DNA from: SP202 sp036339395
GTDB taxonomy: Bacteria; Planctomycetota; Phycisphaerae; Phycisphaerales; SM1A02
Direction: 5' to 3'
DNA length: 14,972 nucleotides
Assembly (NCBI GenBank): GCA_036339395.1
Contig: JAYZBD010000073.1
Location: 1 to 14,972 of the forward strand
Part shown: positions 6,645-13,602 of the stretch, one piece after another
How the letters are laid out: the number at the start of each line of letters is the position of its first letter
Numbering within the stretch: position 1 is the stretch's first letter
Position numbers and translations under genes: made by a program
Notes under the pieces: model-generated
Databases searched by the model: none
What the model saw: only the letters and a program-made list of their open reading frames with translations
Told to the model about the DNA's origin: nothing

Positions 6645-7129
6645 CTGTGAATATCCGAACACTTGCAATCGCATCAGATCACCGTGGCCATGAAGTTGTT
6701 GACTCCATCAAGGAGCACCTCGTTGCCGCTGGTCTCCAGGTCGACATTGTCGGGCGTCCAGCGAATCTCGAGCAACCCGTCGACTACCCCGATGCAGCAG
6801 AAGGGGTCACGAGCGCGATTCTCGATGGCAAGGCCGACGTCGGTGTTCTTGTCTGCGGGAGTGGAATAGGCATGTCGATGGCGGCCAATCGAGTCCGTGG
6901 CATTCGTGCGGCACTTGTCGGAGATGCGAATGCAGCGGAAATGAGCCGGAGACACAACGATGCGAATGTTCTCTGCATGGGCGCATCCTGCCTGGATGTT
7001 CCGATGATGTGCTCGATACTCGATACTTGGTTGTCGACCGAATTCGAGGGCGGAAGGCATGAAGCCAGGATTCGAAAGATCGACTCCGTCGGCACATGCG
7101 GTGAAACCGCAGGTGAACCTGCCCACTAG
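6641..7129 (+). CDS. rpiB: Ribose-5-phosphate isomerase B
   Basis: Interconverts ribose 5-phosphate and ribulose 5-phosphate in the non-oxidative pentose phosphate pathway. The 162-residue protein shows the RpiB/LacAB signature: ASDHRGHE near the N-terminus (Asp13, His14), DYPDAAE (48-54), the catalytic loop VCGSGIGMSMAANRVRGIRA with Cys72 as the likely base, and RRHNDANVLCMG (103-114). Start GTG 6641 overlaps the phosphatase stop as GTGA, with GAGG four bases upstream, which argues for translational coupling; a GTG two codons further on is also possible. It is a little longer than the E. coli enzyme at the C-terminus. Its TAG stop shares the palindrome CTAG with the stop of the opposing thiamin gene. 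Confidence 0.93.
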   Translation: MTVNIRTLAIASDHRGHEVVDSIKEHLVAAGLQVDIVGRPANLEQPVDYPDAAEGVTSAILDGKADVGVLVCGSGIGMSMAANRVRGIRAALVGDANAAEMSRRHNDANVLCMGASCLDVPMMCSILDTWLSTEFEGGRHEARIRKIDSVGTCGETAGEPAH

Positions 7130-8181
7130 GCGCCCGCGGTCGCCGACTCCGCGCCGGCCCGGATGCAATCACGCATGGACCGGACGATCTCACCTGGATC
7201 CGGACTTCCACAGATTGCGCCGCAGGCAGCAACTCCCCTGCATCCCGCCTCTGCCAGGACCCGGGTTCGACCAGGTGTCATTCCGCCGATCGCCAGGTGT
7301 GCCGTGTCGGGGTGATGATCCAGGAATTGAACGAGTCGTTGCGGTCCAGCCGGCTCAAGTTCCGGTCGGGTGTTCCCCGTAAACATGGGACCAATTCCGC
7401 AGTAGTCGGCACCCGACTGGACGGCTGCATCCGCTTCTTCAAGTCCATGGGTGCTGATCCCGATGAGCAGGTCGTTGCCGGCACATCGCCGTGCATCGGC
7501 AAGAGGCAGGTCATCCTGGCCCAGGTGCACGCCGTCGGCATTTGCGGCAAGTGCTACGTCGATCCTGTCATTGACGATGACACTGCACCCATGCGGGCGT
7601 GCCATGTCGATCAGCCTGCGGGCTCGGTCGATGAGGACTCGATCGGGAAGATCCTTCTCACGTAGCTGGATGCACTCTGCGCCGGCTCGCACAACTTCGC
7701 ATGCCGTGGTCCACCAGTCGAGTTGGCAGGCAGATTCGGTGAGCAGTACACAGACGGTCCATTGCCGAGGCTGTCCCGGGGAAAGGGAATGTCGAAGCTG
7801 TGCATCAAGGTCGTAGAGGAGGTACCTCATGGCCTCGCATTCACGTGCAAGATCTCCCTCGATCGTCTTGGCACATTCCTCGATGCTGCGAAGCGCCTCT
7901 GCTGCCCGATTCCCCGCGGCAACCGCAATATCCCACGAGCCGCTTCGAACCTGTTCCGTGAGAGTGCTGGTACTGGTTCCAACGTCATGGCCGGTATCCC
8001 GGTGAGCGGTGAGCCACCCTGCCGGAAAGCGGTCTGCCCAGGATCTGCATTCGTGCCGCATCTGCTTGAATGCTGCGGACAGCTTCCGGTCATTGAGAAT
8101 GAAGCGGGACAGATCCTCCATGACCCGAAGAGCTTCAGCCAGCCGGTTGCAGTTGGAATCAATGACGCGTGGAATGCTCAT
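7126..8181 (-). CDS. thiE: ThiD2-ThiE fusion: HMP-phosphate kinase and thiamin phosphate synthase
   Basis: A 351-residue two-domain enzyme of thiamin synthesis. Residues about 3-135 match the ThiD2 family (RVIDSNCNRLAEALRVMEDL, then RAAEALRSIEECAK), reported to phosphorylate HMP-phosphate but not free HMP. Residues about 140-351 are ThiE, which joins HMP-PP to thiazole phosphate: QLREK (172-176), VNDRIDVAL, DGVHLGQDD (216-224), IGISTHG, ADYCGIGPMFTG and AIGGMTPG. Start ATG 8181 is chosen because the family begins at this point and because the aminopeptidase gene starts at 8242 on the other strand; the open frame extends to 8400, with ATG 8220 as an alternative that carries AAGGAG within its first codons. 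No thi genes lie nearby and I see no TPP riboswitch in the 60 bp upstream gap. Confidence 0.9.
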   Translation of the reverse strand: MSIPRVIDSNCNRLAEALRVMEDLSRFILNDRKLSAAFKQMRHECRSWADRFPAGWLTAHRDTGHDVGTSTSTLTEQVRSGSWDIAVAAGNRAAEALRSIEECAKTIEGDLARECEAMRYLLYDLDAQLRHSLSPGQPRQWTVCVLLTESACQLDWWTTACEVVRAGAECIQLREKDLPDRVLIDRARRLIDMARPHGCSVIVNDRIDVALAANADGVHLGQDDLPLADARRCAGNDLLIGISTHGLEEADAAVQSGADYCGIGPMFTGNTRPELEPAGPQRLVQFLDHHPDTAHLAIGGMTPGRTRVLAEAGCRGVAACGAICGSPDPGEIVRSMRDCIRAGAESATAGA

Positions 8182-8241
8182 GCGTCGATACAGTACCACG
8201 ACGCTTTCCCACTCCTTCATCCCCGTGTATCGGAGCTTCGC
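8182..8241. promoter_or_regulatory. Divergent promoter region between the thiamin gene and leucyl aminopeptidase
   Basis: A 60 bp gap between divergent starts. It must hold both promoters if the starts chosen are right, but no good -10/-35 pair is visible for either gene. It is too short for a TPP riboswitch. Confidence 0.4.
8231..8234 (+). promoter_or_regulatory. Ribosome binding site that decides the aminopeptidase start
   Basis: GGAG on the plus strand, seven bases before GTG 8242. Together with the family alignment it sets the start of leucyl aminopeptidase here, not at the ATG at 8374 or the far upstream ATG at 7723. Confidence 0.6.
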
Positions 8242-9717
8242 GTGTTTCGCACCATCCGCACCGGATCCCCCCGCCGTTCGACCCTGGTTGCCGCCATCTT
8301 CCAGTCCACTCAACGCCGCCCCGCCGCCCGCGAGGAACTCGACGAGGCCACGGGGGGTGCAATCACCACTGCCATGAAGGCACCTGCTTTTTCCGGCCAA
8401 TCCGGCACGATTTCAGCATCCGGCTCGGTGCTCGTCGTCGGACTCGGTGACAAGTCGTCGGCTACGCTGGAGTCCATTCGATCGGCCGGCGCCCATGTCC
8501 GAGCCGAACTTGAACGTCGTGGGGATGCTGCTGCAGCCATCGAAGTCGATCTCACCGTGCCGGCCAGCGTTGGTTCGGCCGAGGAAATCGGCCAGGCATT
8601 CGCCGAAGGCGTGGGGTTGTCCAACTGGGCGTACACGAGTCATCGAGGTGCCGCCGACGATTCAACATCCGATGCCGGCCGCCTTGTGCTGACCTCCGGT
8701 TGCTCCGATGTCCGTGGGGGTCTTCGCCGCGGACTCATGCTCGCTGAAGCCGTGAATGCCGCCAGGGAACTGGCTGCTACGCCGCCGAATATCTGTCACC
8801 CCGGTTGGGTTGCGTCCCAGGCCCGGAAACTCGCCCGCTCCACCGGCCTGCATTGTCGAGTCATTGGAGTTGCGGAAGCCAGGAAACTCGGCATGGGCGG
8901 GCTCTTGACGGTCGGCCATGGTTCGGCGCAGAAGCCATGTCTGATCATTCTCGAACATCGTCCGTCGAAACCCAGGTCCGATGAACGACTGGTCCTCGTC
9001 GGCAAGACCATCACCTACGACACCGGCGGATATTCATTGAAGACCGGCAACGGCATGAAGGGCATGAAGTATGACATGTGCGGTGGCGCGGCAGTCTTCG
9101 GCGCCATGCAGGCCATCGCCGCGTTGAAGCTGCCGGTTCGCGTCTTCGGCGTGCTGCCGTGTGCCGAGAACATGGTCAGTGATGCGGCCTATCGCCCCGA
9201 CGACATCATCACCATGAGCAATGGCGTGACGGTCGAGGTCACCAATACGGATGCCGAAGGTCGCCTCGTGCTGGCCGACGCCCTTGCATATTCATGTACC
9301 AAACTCAAACCGACACGAATCGTGGATCTCGCCACGTTGACCGGGGGCGTCGTCGTCGGCCTCGGCCATTTCTGTGCCGGCATGTGGTGCAACGACCGCA
9401 CGCTTCGTCGAAGCATCGAAGCCGCTTCCAATGCATCTGGCGAGCGGGTCTGGCGAATGCCGTTGTGGGAGTCGCATCGACAATTCATGCGCTCGCATCA
9501 TGCGGATCTCTGGAACTCCGCTCCGAGTCGGAATGCACACCCCATTCAGGGCGCGGCGTTCCTGAGCTATTTCGTCGATGACGATGTCCCCTGGTGCCAC
9601 CTGGACATCGCCGGAACAGCAACAACGGACAAGGACACCGACCTGTTCGCTACCGGTCCCACCGGTTTTGGTGTTCGACTCTGTTCCGAGCTGGCAGCGG
9701 GTCTGGCCGTGTCCTGA
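8242..9717 (+). CDS. pepA: Leucyl aminopeptidase (M17 family)
   Basis: A cytosolic di-metal aminopeptidase of 491 residues, close to the usual 480-503, that trims N-terminal residues from peptides. The catalytic C-terminal domain is complete: Lys255 and Asp260 in VGKTITYDTGG, Lys267 in YSLK, Asp278 in KYDMCGG, and Asp337, Glu339 and Arg341 in NTDAEGRLVLADAL. The N-terminal domain (about 13-170) carries TLVAAIF, VLVVGLGDK and the ATPPNI junction. GTG 8242 is taken as the start since residues 13-45 fit the family N-terminal domain, and GGAG lies seven bases before it; starting at ATG 8374 would cut into that domain. It is followed by the antiporter gene after 27 bp, probably on one transcript. 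Confidence 0.92.
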   Translation: MFRTIRTGSPRRSTLVAAIFQSTQRRPAAREELDEATGGAITTAMKAPAFSGQSGTISASGSVLVVGLGDKSSATLESIRSAGAHVRAELERRGDAAAAIEVDLTVPASVGSAEEIGQAFAEGVGLSNWAYTSHRGAADDSTSDAGRLVLTSGCSDVRGGLRRGLMLAEAVNAARELAATPPNICHPGWVASQARKLARSTGLHCRVIGVAEARKLGMGGLLTVGHGSAQKPCLIILEHRPSKPRSDERLVLVGKTITYDTGGYSLKTGNGMKGMKYDMCGGAAVFGAMQAIAALKLPVRVFGVLPCAENMVSDAAYRPDDIITMSNGVTVEVTNTDAEGRLVLADALAYSCTKLKPTRIVDLATLTGGVVVGLGHFCAGMWCNDRTLRRSIEAASNASGERVWRMPLWESHRQFMRSHHADLWNSAPSRNAHPIQGAAFLSYFVDDDVPWCHLDIAGTATTDKDTDLFATGPTGFGVRLCSELAAGLAVS

Positions 9718-9744
9718 GACCCGCCGGAAGGCGACCATTCGCAT

Positions 9745-11202
9745 ATGCTCTGGACCATGTCGTTTCCCGATTTGATTCCGACGCTCATGGCCTTTGCCGA
9801 CCAGGCGAAGGCTGACCCGATGGTGAATCCTCATACTGTTTCGGGCTCGATCATCCTCTTCACGCTTCTCCTGACGCTCGCGGTCTGCGTCGGGGTCGTC
9901 AGCAAGAAGTTGAAGGTGCCTTACACGGTGGCACTGGTGATTGCAGGTCTTGTCGTCGCCTTCTTCAAGGCGGCTCCGGATGGCGCAGCCCTTGGGCCCC
10001 ATCTCGTCTTCTACATCGTTCTGCCGCCGATCCTGTTCCATGCTGGGCTGAGGATCAACCTGAAATCTCTTGGGAGGAACTGGCTCCCTGTTGTCATCGT
10101 GACCGCGCTTGGAACCCTGGTGACAACAGCTGTCGTCGGGATCGTGATCCGCTACTTCCTGACGACTGACATGATCTCGGCGAACCTGATATGGGTTGCA
10201 GCATTCATGTTCGGGGCAATGATGTCACCGACTGATCCAGTTTCAGTCATTGCCGTCATCAAGAATATCGGCATCCCTGTACGAGTCCGGACGGTCATCG
10301 AGGGAGAGAGCCTTTTCAACGACGGCATTGCCGTCACGCTCTTCTTTCTCCTGTGGGGGTCGATCTTCACCGGCATGAGCTACATGCACGGGAATGTGAG
10401 CGCTCCACCCCCCCAGCACCATGAATCACCAGCAGAGGTGGTCGAGGGAACCGTCGAATCCATCTTTTCCACCGGGGTCGTCAACGATACGGAGGGCCTC
10501 ATGGAGGCTGTCTGGAATGGCGGCCTGACATTCTTGACCCACAGTTCGCTTGGATTGTTGATCGGCGGACTGCTGGGTTGGGCGGCCGTACTGCTCATGC
10601 GATGGTCGCGTGATCCAGTTCTCGAGAATGCGATCACGGTGGTCCTGGCCTATGGATCATTCATCATTGCTTCCGAGGAAAGTGTCTCCGGGGTGGCTGC
10701 CGTCATCGTTGCGGGCATCATCGTCGGTGCGACACGATGGCACGACGAGAATGCAGATGATTCAATCAAGACCATCTCCACGTTCTGGGAATCCATCGAC
10801 TACATCATCAACTCTCTCATCTTCCTCCTGGTGGGCATCGAACTGCAGTTCATCGGTGTTGAGAAACTCCTCGATGGAACCGTGATGATGGCCATCGGGT
10901 TCGTCTACCTGGCCATGCTGGTTTCACGAGCGCTCGTCGTCTACCCGGCAGGCATCTCGTACGGGAAGGACTGGCCCCGGGGGGCGTCCCATGTCGTCTT
11001 CTGGTCCGGCTTGAGAGGATGCGTCACATTGGCGCTCGTATTGACATTGCCTGCAAGCTACATCGGTGTCACTCCCGAGCTCAAGAACTTCATGTTGCCG
11101 GTCATATTCGGCGTCGTCCTTCTCACCCTGCTGCTGCAGGGAACGACGATGCGGTCCCTCATCAAGCTCTCGGGATGCATGGAAAACAAGACTGATGGAT
11201 GA
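9745..11202 (+). CDS. Na+/H+ antiporter, CPA1 family (NhaP/NHE-like)
   Basis: An inner-membrane sodium(or potassium)/proton exchanger of 485 residues with about 12 hydrophobic segments between residues 32 and 475. Family marks are LPPILFHAG (93-101), SPTDPVSVIAV (161-171), EGESLFNDGIAV (186-197) and WSGLRGCVTLALVL near 418-431. The Asn192-Asp193 pair is typical of CPA1 members, which usually exchange one ion for one proton. Between two membrane segments lies a polar stretch of about 50 residues (211-260, with PPPQHHESPAEVVEG) longer than I expect for the family. Start ATG 9745 has GGAAGG 13 bases upstream; ATG 9757 is an alternative. Its last 8 bases overlap the next gene. Confidence 0.88.
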   Translation: MLWTMSFPDLIPTLMAFADQAKADPMVNPHTVSGSIILFTLLLTLAVCVGVVSKKLKVPYTVALVIAGLVVAFFKAAPDGAALGPHLVFYIVLPPILFHAGLRINLKSLGRNWLPVVIVTALGTLVTTAVVGIVIRYFLTTDMISANLIWVAAFMFGAMMSPTDPVSVIAVIKNIGIPVRVRTVIEGESLFNDGIAVTLFFLLWGSIFTGMSYMHGNVSAPPPQHHESPAEVVEGTVESIFSTGVVNDTEGLMEAVWNGGLTFLTHSSLGLLIGGLLGWAAVLLMRWSRDPVLENAITVVLAYGSFIIASEESVSGVAAVIVAGIIVGATRWHDENADDSIKTISTFWESIDYIINSLIFLLVGIELQFIGVEKLLDGTVMMAIGFVYLAMLVSRALVVYPAGISYGKDWPRGASHVVFWSGLRGCVTLALVLTLPASYIGVTPELKNFMLPVIFGVVLLTLLLQGTTMRSLIKLSGCMENKTDG

Positions 11203-12046
11203 AGCCGCATTCGAGTTCATCGTGCTCGGGTCAGGAACCTCGGCCGGCATTCCGGCCATCGCATGTGACTGTGCAACCTGTCGCTCCGAGGATCCTCGCG
11301 ATGTGCGAACCCGTACAAGCGCGGCGGCCAGGTTCAAGGATCCCGATGGCGTGGAGCGAGTACTCCTGATCGACACGTCTCCTGATCTCAGGCAGCAGGT
11401 GCTCCGGGAGAACATCACCCGGTGTGATGGCATCTTCCATACACACCATCATGTCGATCATCTCTTCGGTCTTGACGAGGTTCGCAGGTTCAATGCAGTC
11501 ATGAAGGAGCCGATACCGATCCATGCAGAGTCTCGAAGCATGGAACATGTGCAGCGTATCCATCCCCACATCTTCGAGTCGGAACGGAATGCAAACCCAT
11601 CGTTCGTCGCCACGCTTCTTCCCCATGTCCTTGAACCGGGGCAGCCCCTCGAGTTCCATGGCTTGCGGATCACGCCGCTTCGAATCCACCATGGCCGGCT
11701 GCCCATTCTCGGATTTCGCCTTGATCACCTGGAAGCGCCACCGGGCAGGAGCATCCTGCCGCTGGCCTGGTGCACGGATGCCTCGGGCATTCCGCCCGAA
11801 ACTCTTGGCCTGCTCGATGGTGTCCAGACCCTTTTTCTCGACATGCTCCGTCACCGCCACCATCCAACCCACATGACCGTTGACCAGGCTGTTGCAATGG
11901 CGTCGCACGTCGGTGCCCGGGAAACGTGGTTCATTCACATGGCACACGAGATATCGCATGCGGAAGTCGACGCCACTTTGCCGGAGGGAATGCGACTGGC
12001 CTGGGATGGGCTTCGACTCGGCGTGGGGGCCAGGGCCCCGGCATGA
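11195..12046 (+). CDS. PhnP-like metallo-beta-lactamase-fold hydrolase
   Basis: A 283-residue MBL-fold metal hydrolase, probably a cytoplasmic phosphodiesterase. The N-terminus LGSGTSAGIPAIACDCATC holds Cys24, Cys26 and Cys29, matching the structural zinc site of PhnP, the cyclic ribose-phosphate phosphodiesterase of phosphonate breakdown. The metal motif is HxHxDH in HTHHHVDH (His84, His86, Asp88, His89); further ligands are likely in RIHHG, in WCTDASG and in the C-terminal FIHMAHEISH. No phosphonate (phn) genes are in sight, so the substrate may differ. The start ATG 11195 overlaps the antiporter stop as ATGGATGA, so translation is probably coupled. The open frame runs further upstream inside the antiporter gene, but the fold starts here. 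Confidence 0.85.
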   Translation: MDEAAFEFIVLGSGTSAGIPAIACDCATCRSEDPRDVRTRTSAAARFKDPDGVERVLLIDTSPDLRQQVLRENITRCDGIFHTHHHVDHLFGLDEVRRFNAVMKEPIPIHAESRSMEHVQRIHPHIFESERNANPSFVATLLPHVLEPGQPLEFHGLRITPLRIHHGRLPILGFRLDHLEAPPGRSILPLAWCTDASGIPPETLGLLDGVQTLFLDMLRHRHHPTHMTVDQAVAMASHVGARETWFIHMAHEISHAEVDATLPEGMRLAWDGLRLGVGARAPA

Positions 12047-12066
12047 CCACCGAGGGGCTTGTTTTT

Positions 12067-12072
12067 GATACC
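12067..12072 (+). promoter_or_regulatory. Possible -10 element for atpG
   Basis: GATACC in the 37 bp gap before atpG, with a -35-like ATGACC (12043-12048) 18 bases upstream. Transcription would begin about 4-6 bases before ATG 12084, giving an almost leaderless message; the atpG start indeed has no Shine-Dalgarno sequence. Weak match, tentative. Confidence 0.2.
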
Positions 12073-12083
12073 ATTTCGCCCCC

Positions 12084-12968
12084 ATGGCCCAGTTGCGAGT
12101 CATCAAGAAACGAATGTCAGCGGTCAAGACGATCGGTCGCATCACCAAGACGATGCAGATGATCGCTACTGCGAAATTCACTGCTGCAGCGCACCGCGCC
12201 GCATCGACCAAGCCCTACACGGAGCGTATTCGGGAACTGGTCCACGAGGTGTCCTCGTCGGCATCTGACTACAACTCTCCACTGATCAACGGGCCTGCCG
12301 AGACCAGGAACCGGGAGTTGCTGCTCGTGATCTCCTCGGACCGTGGTCTCTGCGGTGCCTACAACGGCAATGTGCTCAAGACAGCGATTACCCACGTCCG
12401 GGACTGCAGGGAACGCGGAGTCGAGCTGGACATCGAGGTTGCCGGCAAGAAGGCCGTGAACTTCTTCCGTTTCCAGAAGATTGATGTCGAGGCCAAGCAT
12501 TCCCTCGGTGATGTCCCCGCCTACGAGGATGTCGAGAAGATCGCCTCATCCTTCATCCGTCGCTACATGTCCGGTGAGTACGACGCGATTCGCATCGCCT
12601 CGATGCACTTCATTTCCAATGCGCGGCAATCCCCGGAACTCATGCAACTGCTTCCGATGACCCGTCCCGAAGTGACTTCCGATTCCCAGGAGAAGACCGG
12701 GGAACCCACGGTGGTCTACGATTTCGAACCCTCGATCGATGAACTCCTTGACGATCTCCTTCCCCTCATGGCGAAGACCGTGCTGTTCCAGGCGTTCAAT
12801 GATGCCGTGGTGAGCGAGCAGATCATGCGGATGATCGCCATGAAGGCGGCAACGGAGAATGCGAAGGATTTCGCTCGCCTTCTCAAGCAGAAGTTCAACA
12901 GGGCCCGCCAGAGCCAGATCACGACGGAGTTGACGGAGATCATTTCCGGCGTTGCCGCCCTGGAATAG
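12084..12968 (+). CDS. atpG: F1 ATP synthase gamma subunit
   Basis: The central rotor shaft of F1Fo ATP synthase, linking the c-ring to the catalytic alpha3beta3 head. The 294-residue protein shows the paired helices of the family: an N-terminal KKRMSAVKTIGRITKTMQMI and ATAKFTAAAHRAA, the central SDRGLCGAYN (85-94), and a C-terminal helix with MRMIAMKAATENAKDFARLL and RARQSQITTELTEIISGVAA. All fit a working subunit of normal length. What is odd is the place: atpG normally sits between atpA and atpD, but here it lies between an MBL hydrolase and a cobalamin adenosyltransferase, with no other atp gene in the window. No ribosome binding site is seen before ATG 12084, 37 bp after the hydrolase stop. 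Confidence 0.95.
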   Translation: MAQLRVIKKRMSAVKTIGRITKTMQMIATAKFTAAAHRAASTKPYTERIRELVHEVSSSASDYNSPLINGPAETRNRELLLVISSDRGLCGAYNGNVLKTAITHVRDCRERGVELDIEVAGKKAVNFFRFQKIDVEAKHSLGDVPAYEDVEKIASSFIRRYMSGEYDAIRIASMHFISNARQSPELMQLLPMTRPEVTSDSQEKTGEPTVVYDFEPSIDELLDDLLPLMAKTVLFQAFNDAVVSEQIMRMIAMKAATENAKDFARLLKQKFNRARQSQITTELTEIISGVAALE

Positions 12969-12999
12969 GCTCCCGTGCCCTACTTGGTACGCTCTTGAC

Positions 13000-13557
13000 A
13001 TGTTCCGCCTCTATACCAAGACAGGTGACGATGGAACGACCGGCCTCTTCGGAGGTCCGCGTGTCTCCAAGGATGATGCGCGTGTCCAGGCCTACGGTGC
13101 CGCGGATGAAACGAATGCAACCCTTGGCCTGGCTTCGGCCGCCTGCGGCGACACCGATGCACGTCTTGCGGAGATCCTCGCCGACCTGCAGTCCCGGCTG
13201 TTCGATCTCGGTGCGGACCTGGCAACACCGCCCGGAACCGACCATGAGTCGAAGATACGCCGGCTGACGGCTGAAGATGTGTCGCAGTCGGAGTCCTGGA
13301 TCGACGAGATCGACGGTGACAACACCGAGTTGAAGCAGTTCATCCTGCCCGGTGGCTGCGACCTGGCTGCTCGACTGCATCTTGCACGCAACGCGGCTCG
13401 CCGCTGTGAACGGGCGATGGTGACGCTCAACAGGGCTGAAACCGTGAATGAACACGCAATGCAGTGGATCAACCGGCTCAGTGATCTCCTGTTCGCAATG
13501 GCCCGTGCGGCGAATCGCCTGCACGGGGTTGAAGACACTCCCTGGCGTAGCGCCTAG
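13000..13557 (+). CDS. Cob(I)alamin adenosyltransferase, PduO type
   Basis: Transfers the adenosyl group of ATP to cob(I)alamin to form adenosylcobalamin, the cofactor of radical mutases and class II ribonucleotide reductase. The 185-residue protein has the family's ATP-binding start YTKTGDDGTTGLFGG with RVSKDDARVQAYGAADETN, the helix with LHLARNAARRCERAM around residue 125, and the end NRLSDLLFAMARAAN. ATG 13000 is chosen because the TKTGDDG motif follows at once; the open frame reaches back into atpG but without homology. There is no Shine-Dalgarno sequence; TACGCT at 12988-12993 could be a -10 box of a leaderless message. It starts 31 bp after atpG and ends 45 bp before the GAPDH gene. Confidence 0.92.
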   Translation: MFRLYTKTGDDGTTGLFGGPRVSKDDARVQAYGAADETNATLGLASAACGDTDARLAEILADLQSRLFDLGADLATPPGTDHESKIRRLTAEDVSQSESWIDEIDGDNTELKQFILPGGCDLAARLHLARNAARRCERAMVTLNRAETVNEHAMQWINRLSDLLFAMARAANRLHGVEDTPWRSA

Positions 13558-13589
13558 ACTTCCCCCTTCTCATTTTCTTTCCTCTTCTC

Positions 13590-13594
13590 AAGGA
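13590..13594 (+). promoter_or_regulatory. Ribosome binding site of the GAPDH gene
   Basis: AAGGA, eight bases before ATG 13603, behind a pyrimidine-rich leader (13560-13589, nearly all C and T). The strong site in an unstructured leader suits a highly expressed glycolytic gene. Confidence 0.7.
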
Positions 13595-13602
13595 CAACTG
13601 GC

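Noticed and set aside
7723..8241. Long N-terminal extension of the aminopeptidase frame (would give 664 residues)
   Set aside because: It lies antisense to the ThiD2-ThiE gene, has no family similarity, and a GGAG-GTG start at 8242 gives the normal length of 491.
8182..8241. TPP riboswitch before the thiamin gene
   Set aside because: The gap is only 60 bp and shows none of the conserved core of that riboswitch.
8182..8400. Upstream extension of the ThiD2-ThiE frame
   Set aside because: It is Gly/Ala-rich, matches nothing in ThiD2, and lies antisense to the start of the aminopeptidase.
9292..10041. Open frame of 249 codons on the minus strand across the aminopeptidase-antiporter junction
   Set aside because: It covers parts of two well-supported genes and their gap, and its product is low in hydrophobic residues with no motif.
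11066..11194. Upstream extension of the MBL hydrolase frame
   Set aside because: Lies wholly within the antiporter gene; the MBL fold begins at MDEAAFEFIVLGSG, so ATG 11195 is the start.
11231..12211. Open frame of 326 codons on the minus strand opposite the MBL hydrolase
   Set aside because: Shadow of a strongly supported gene; its product has no recognisable domain and many Met, His and Cys typical of antisense reading.
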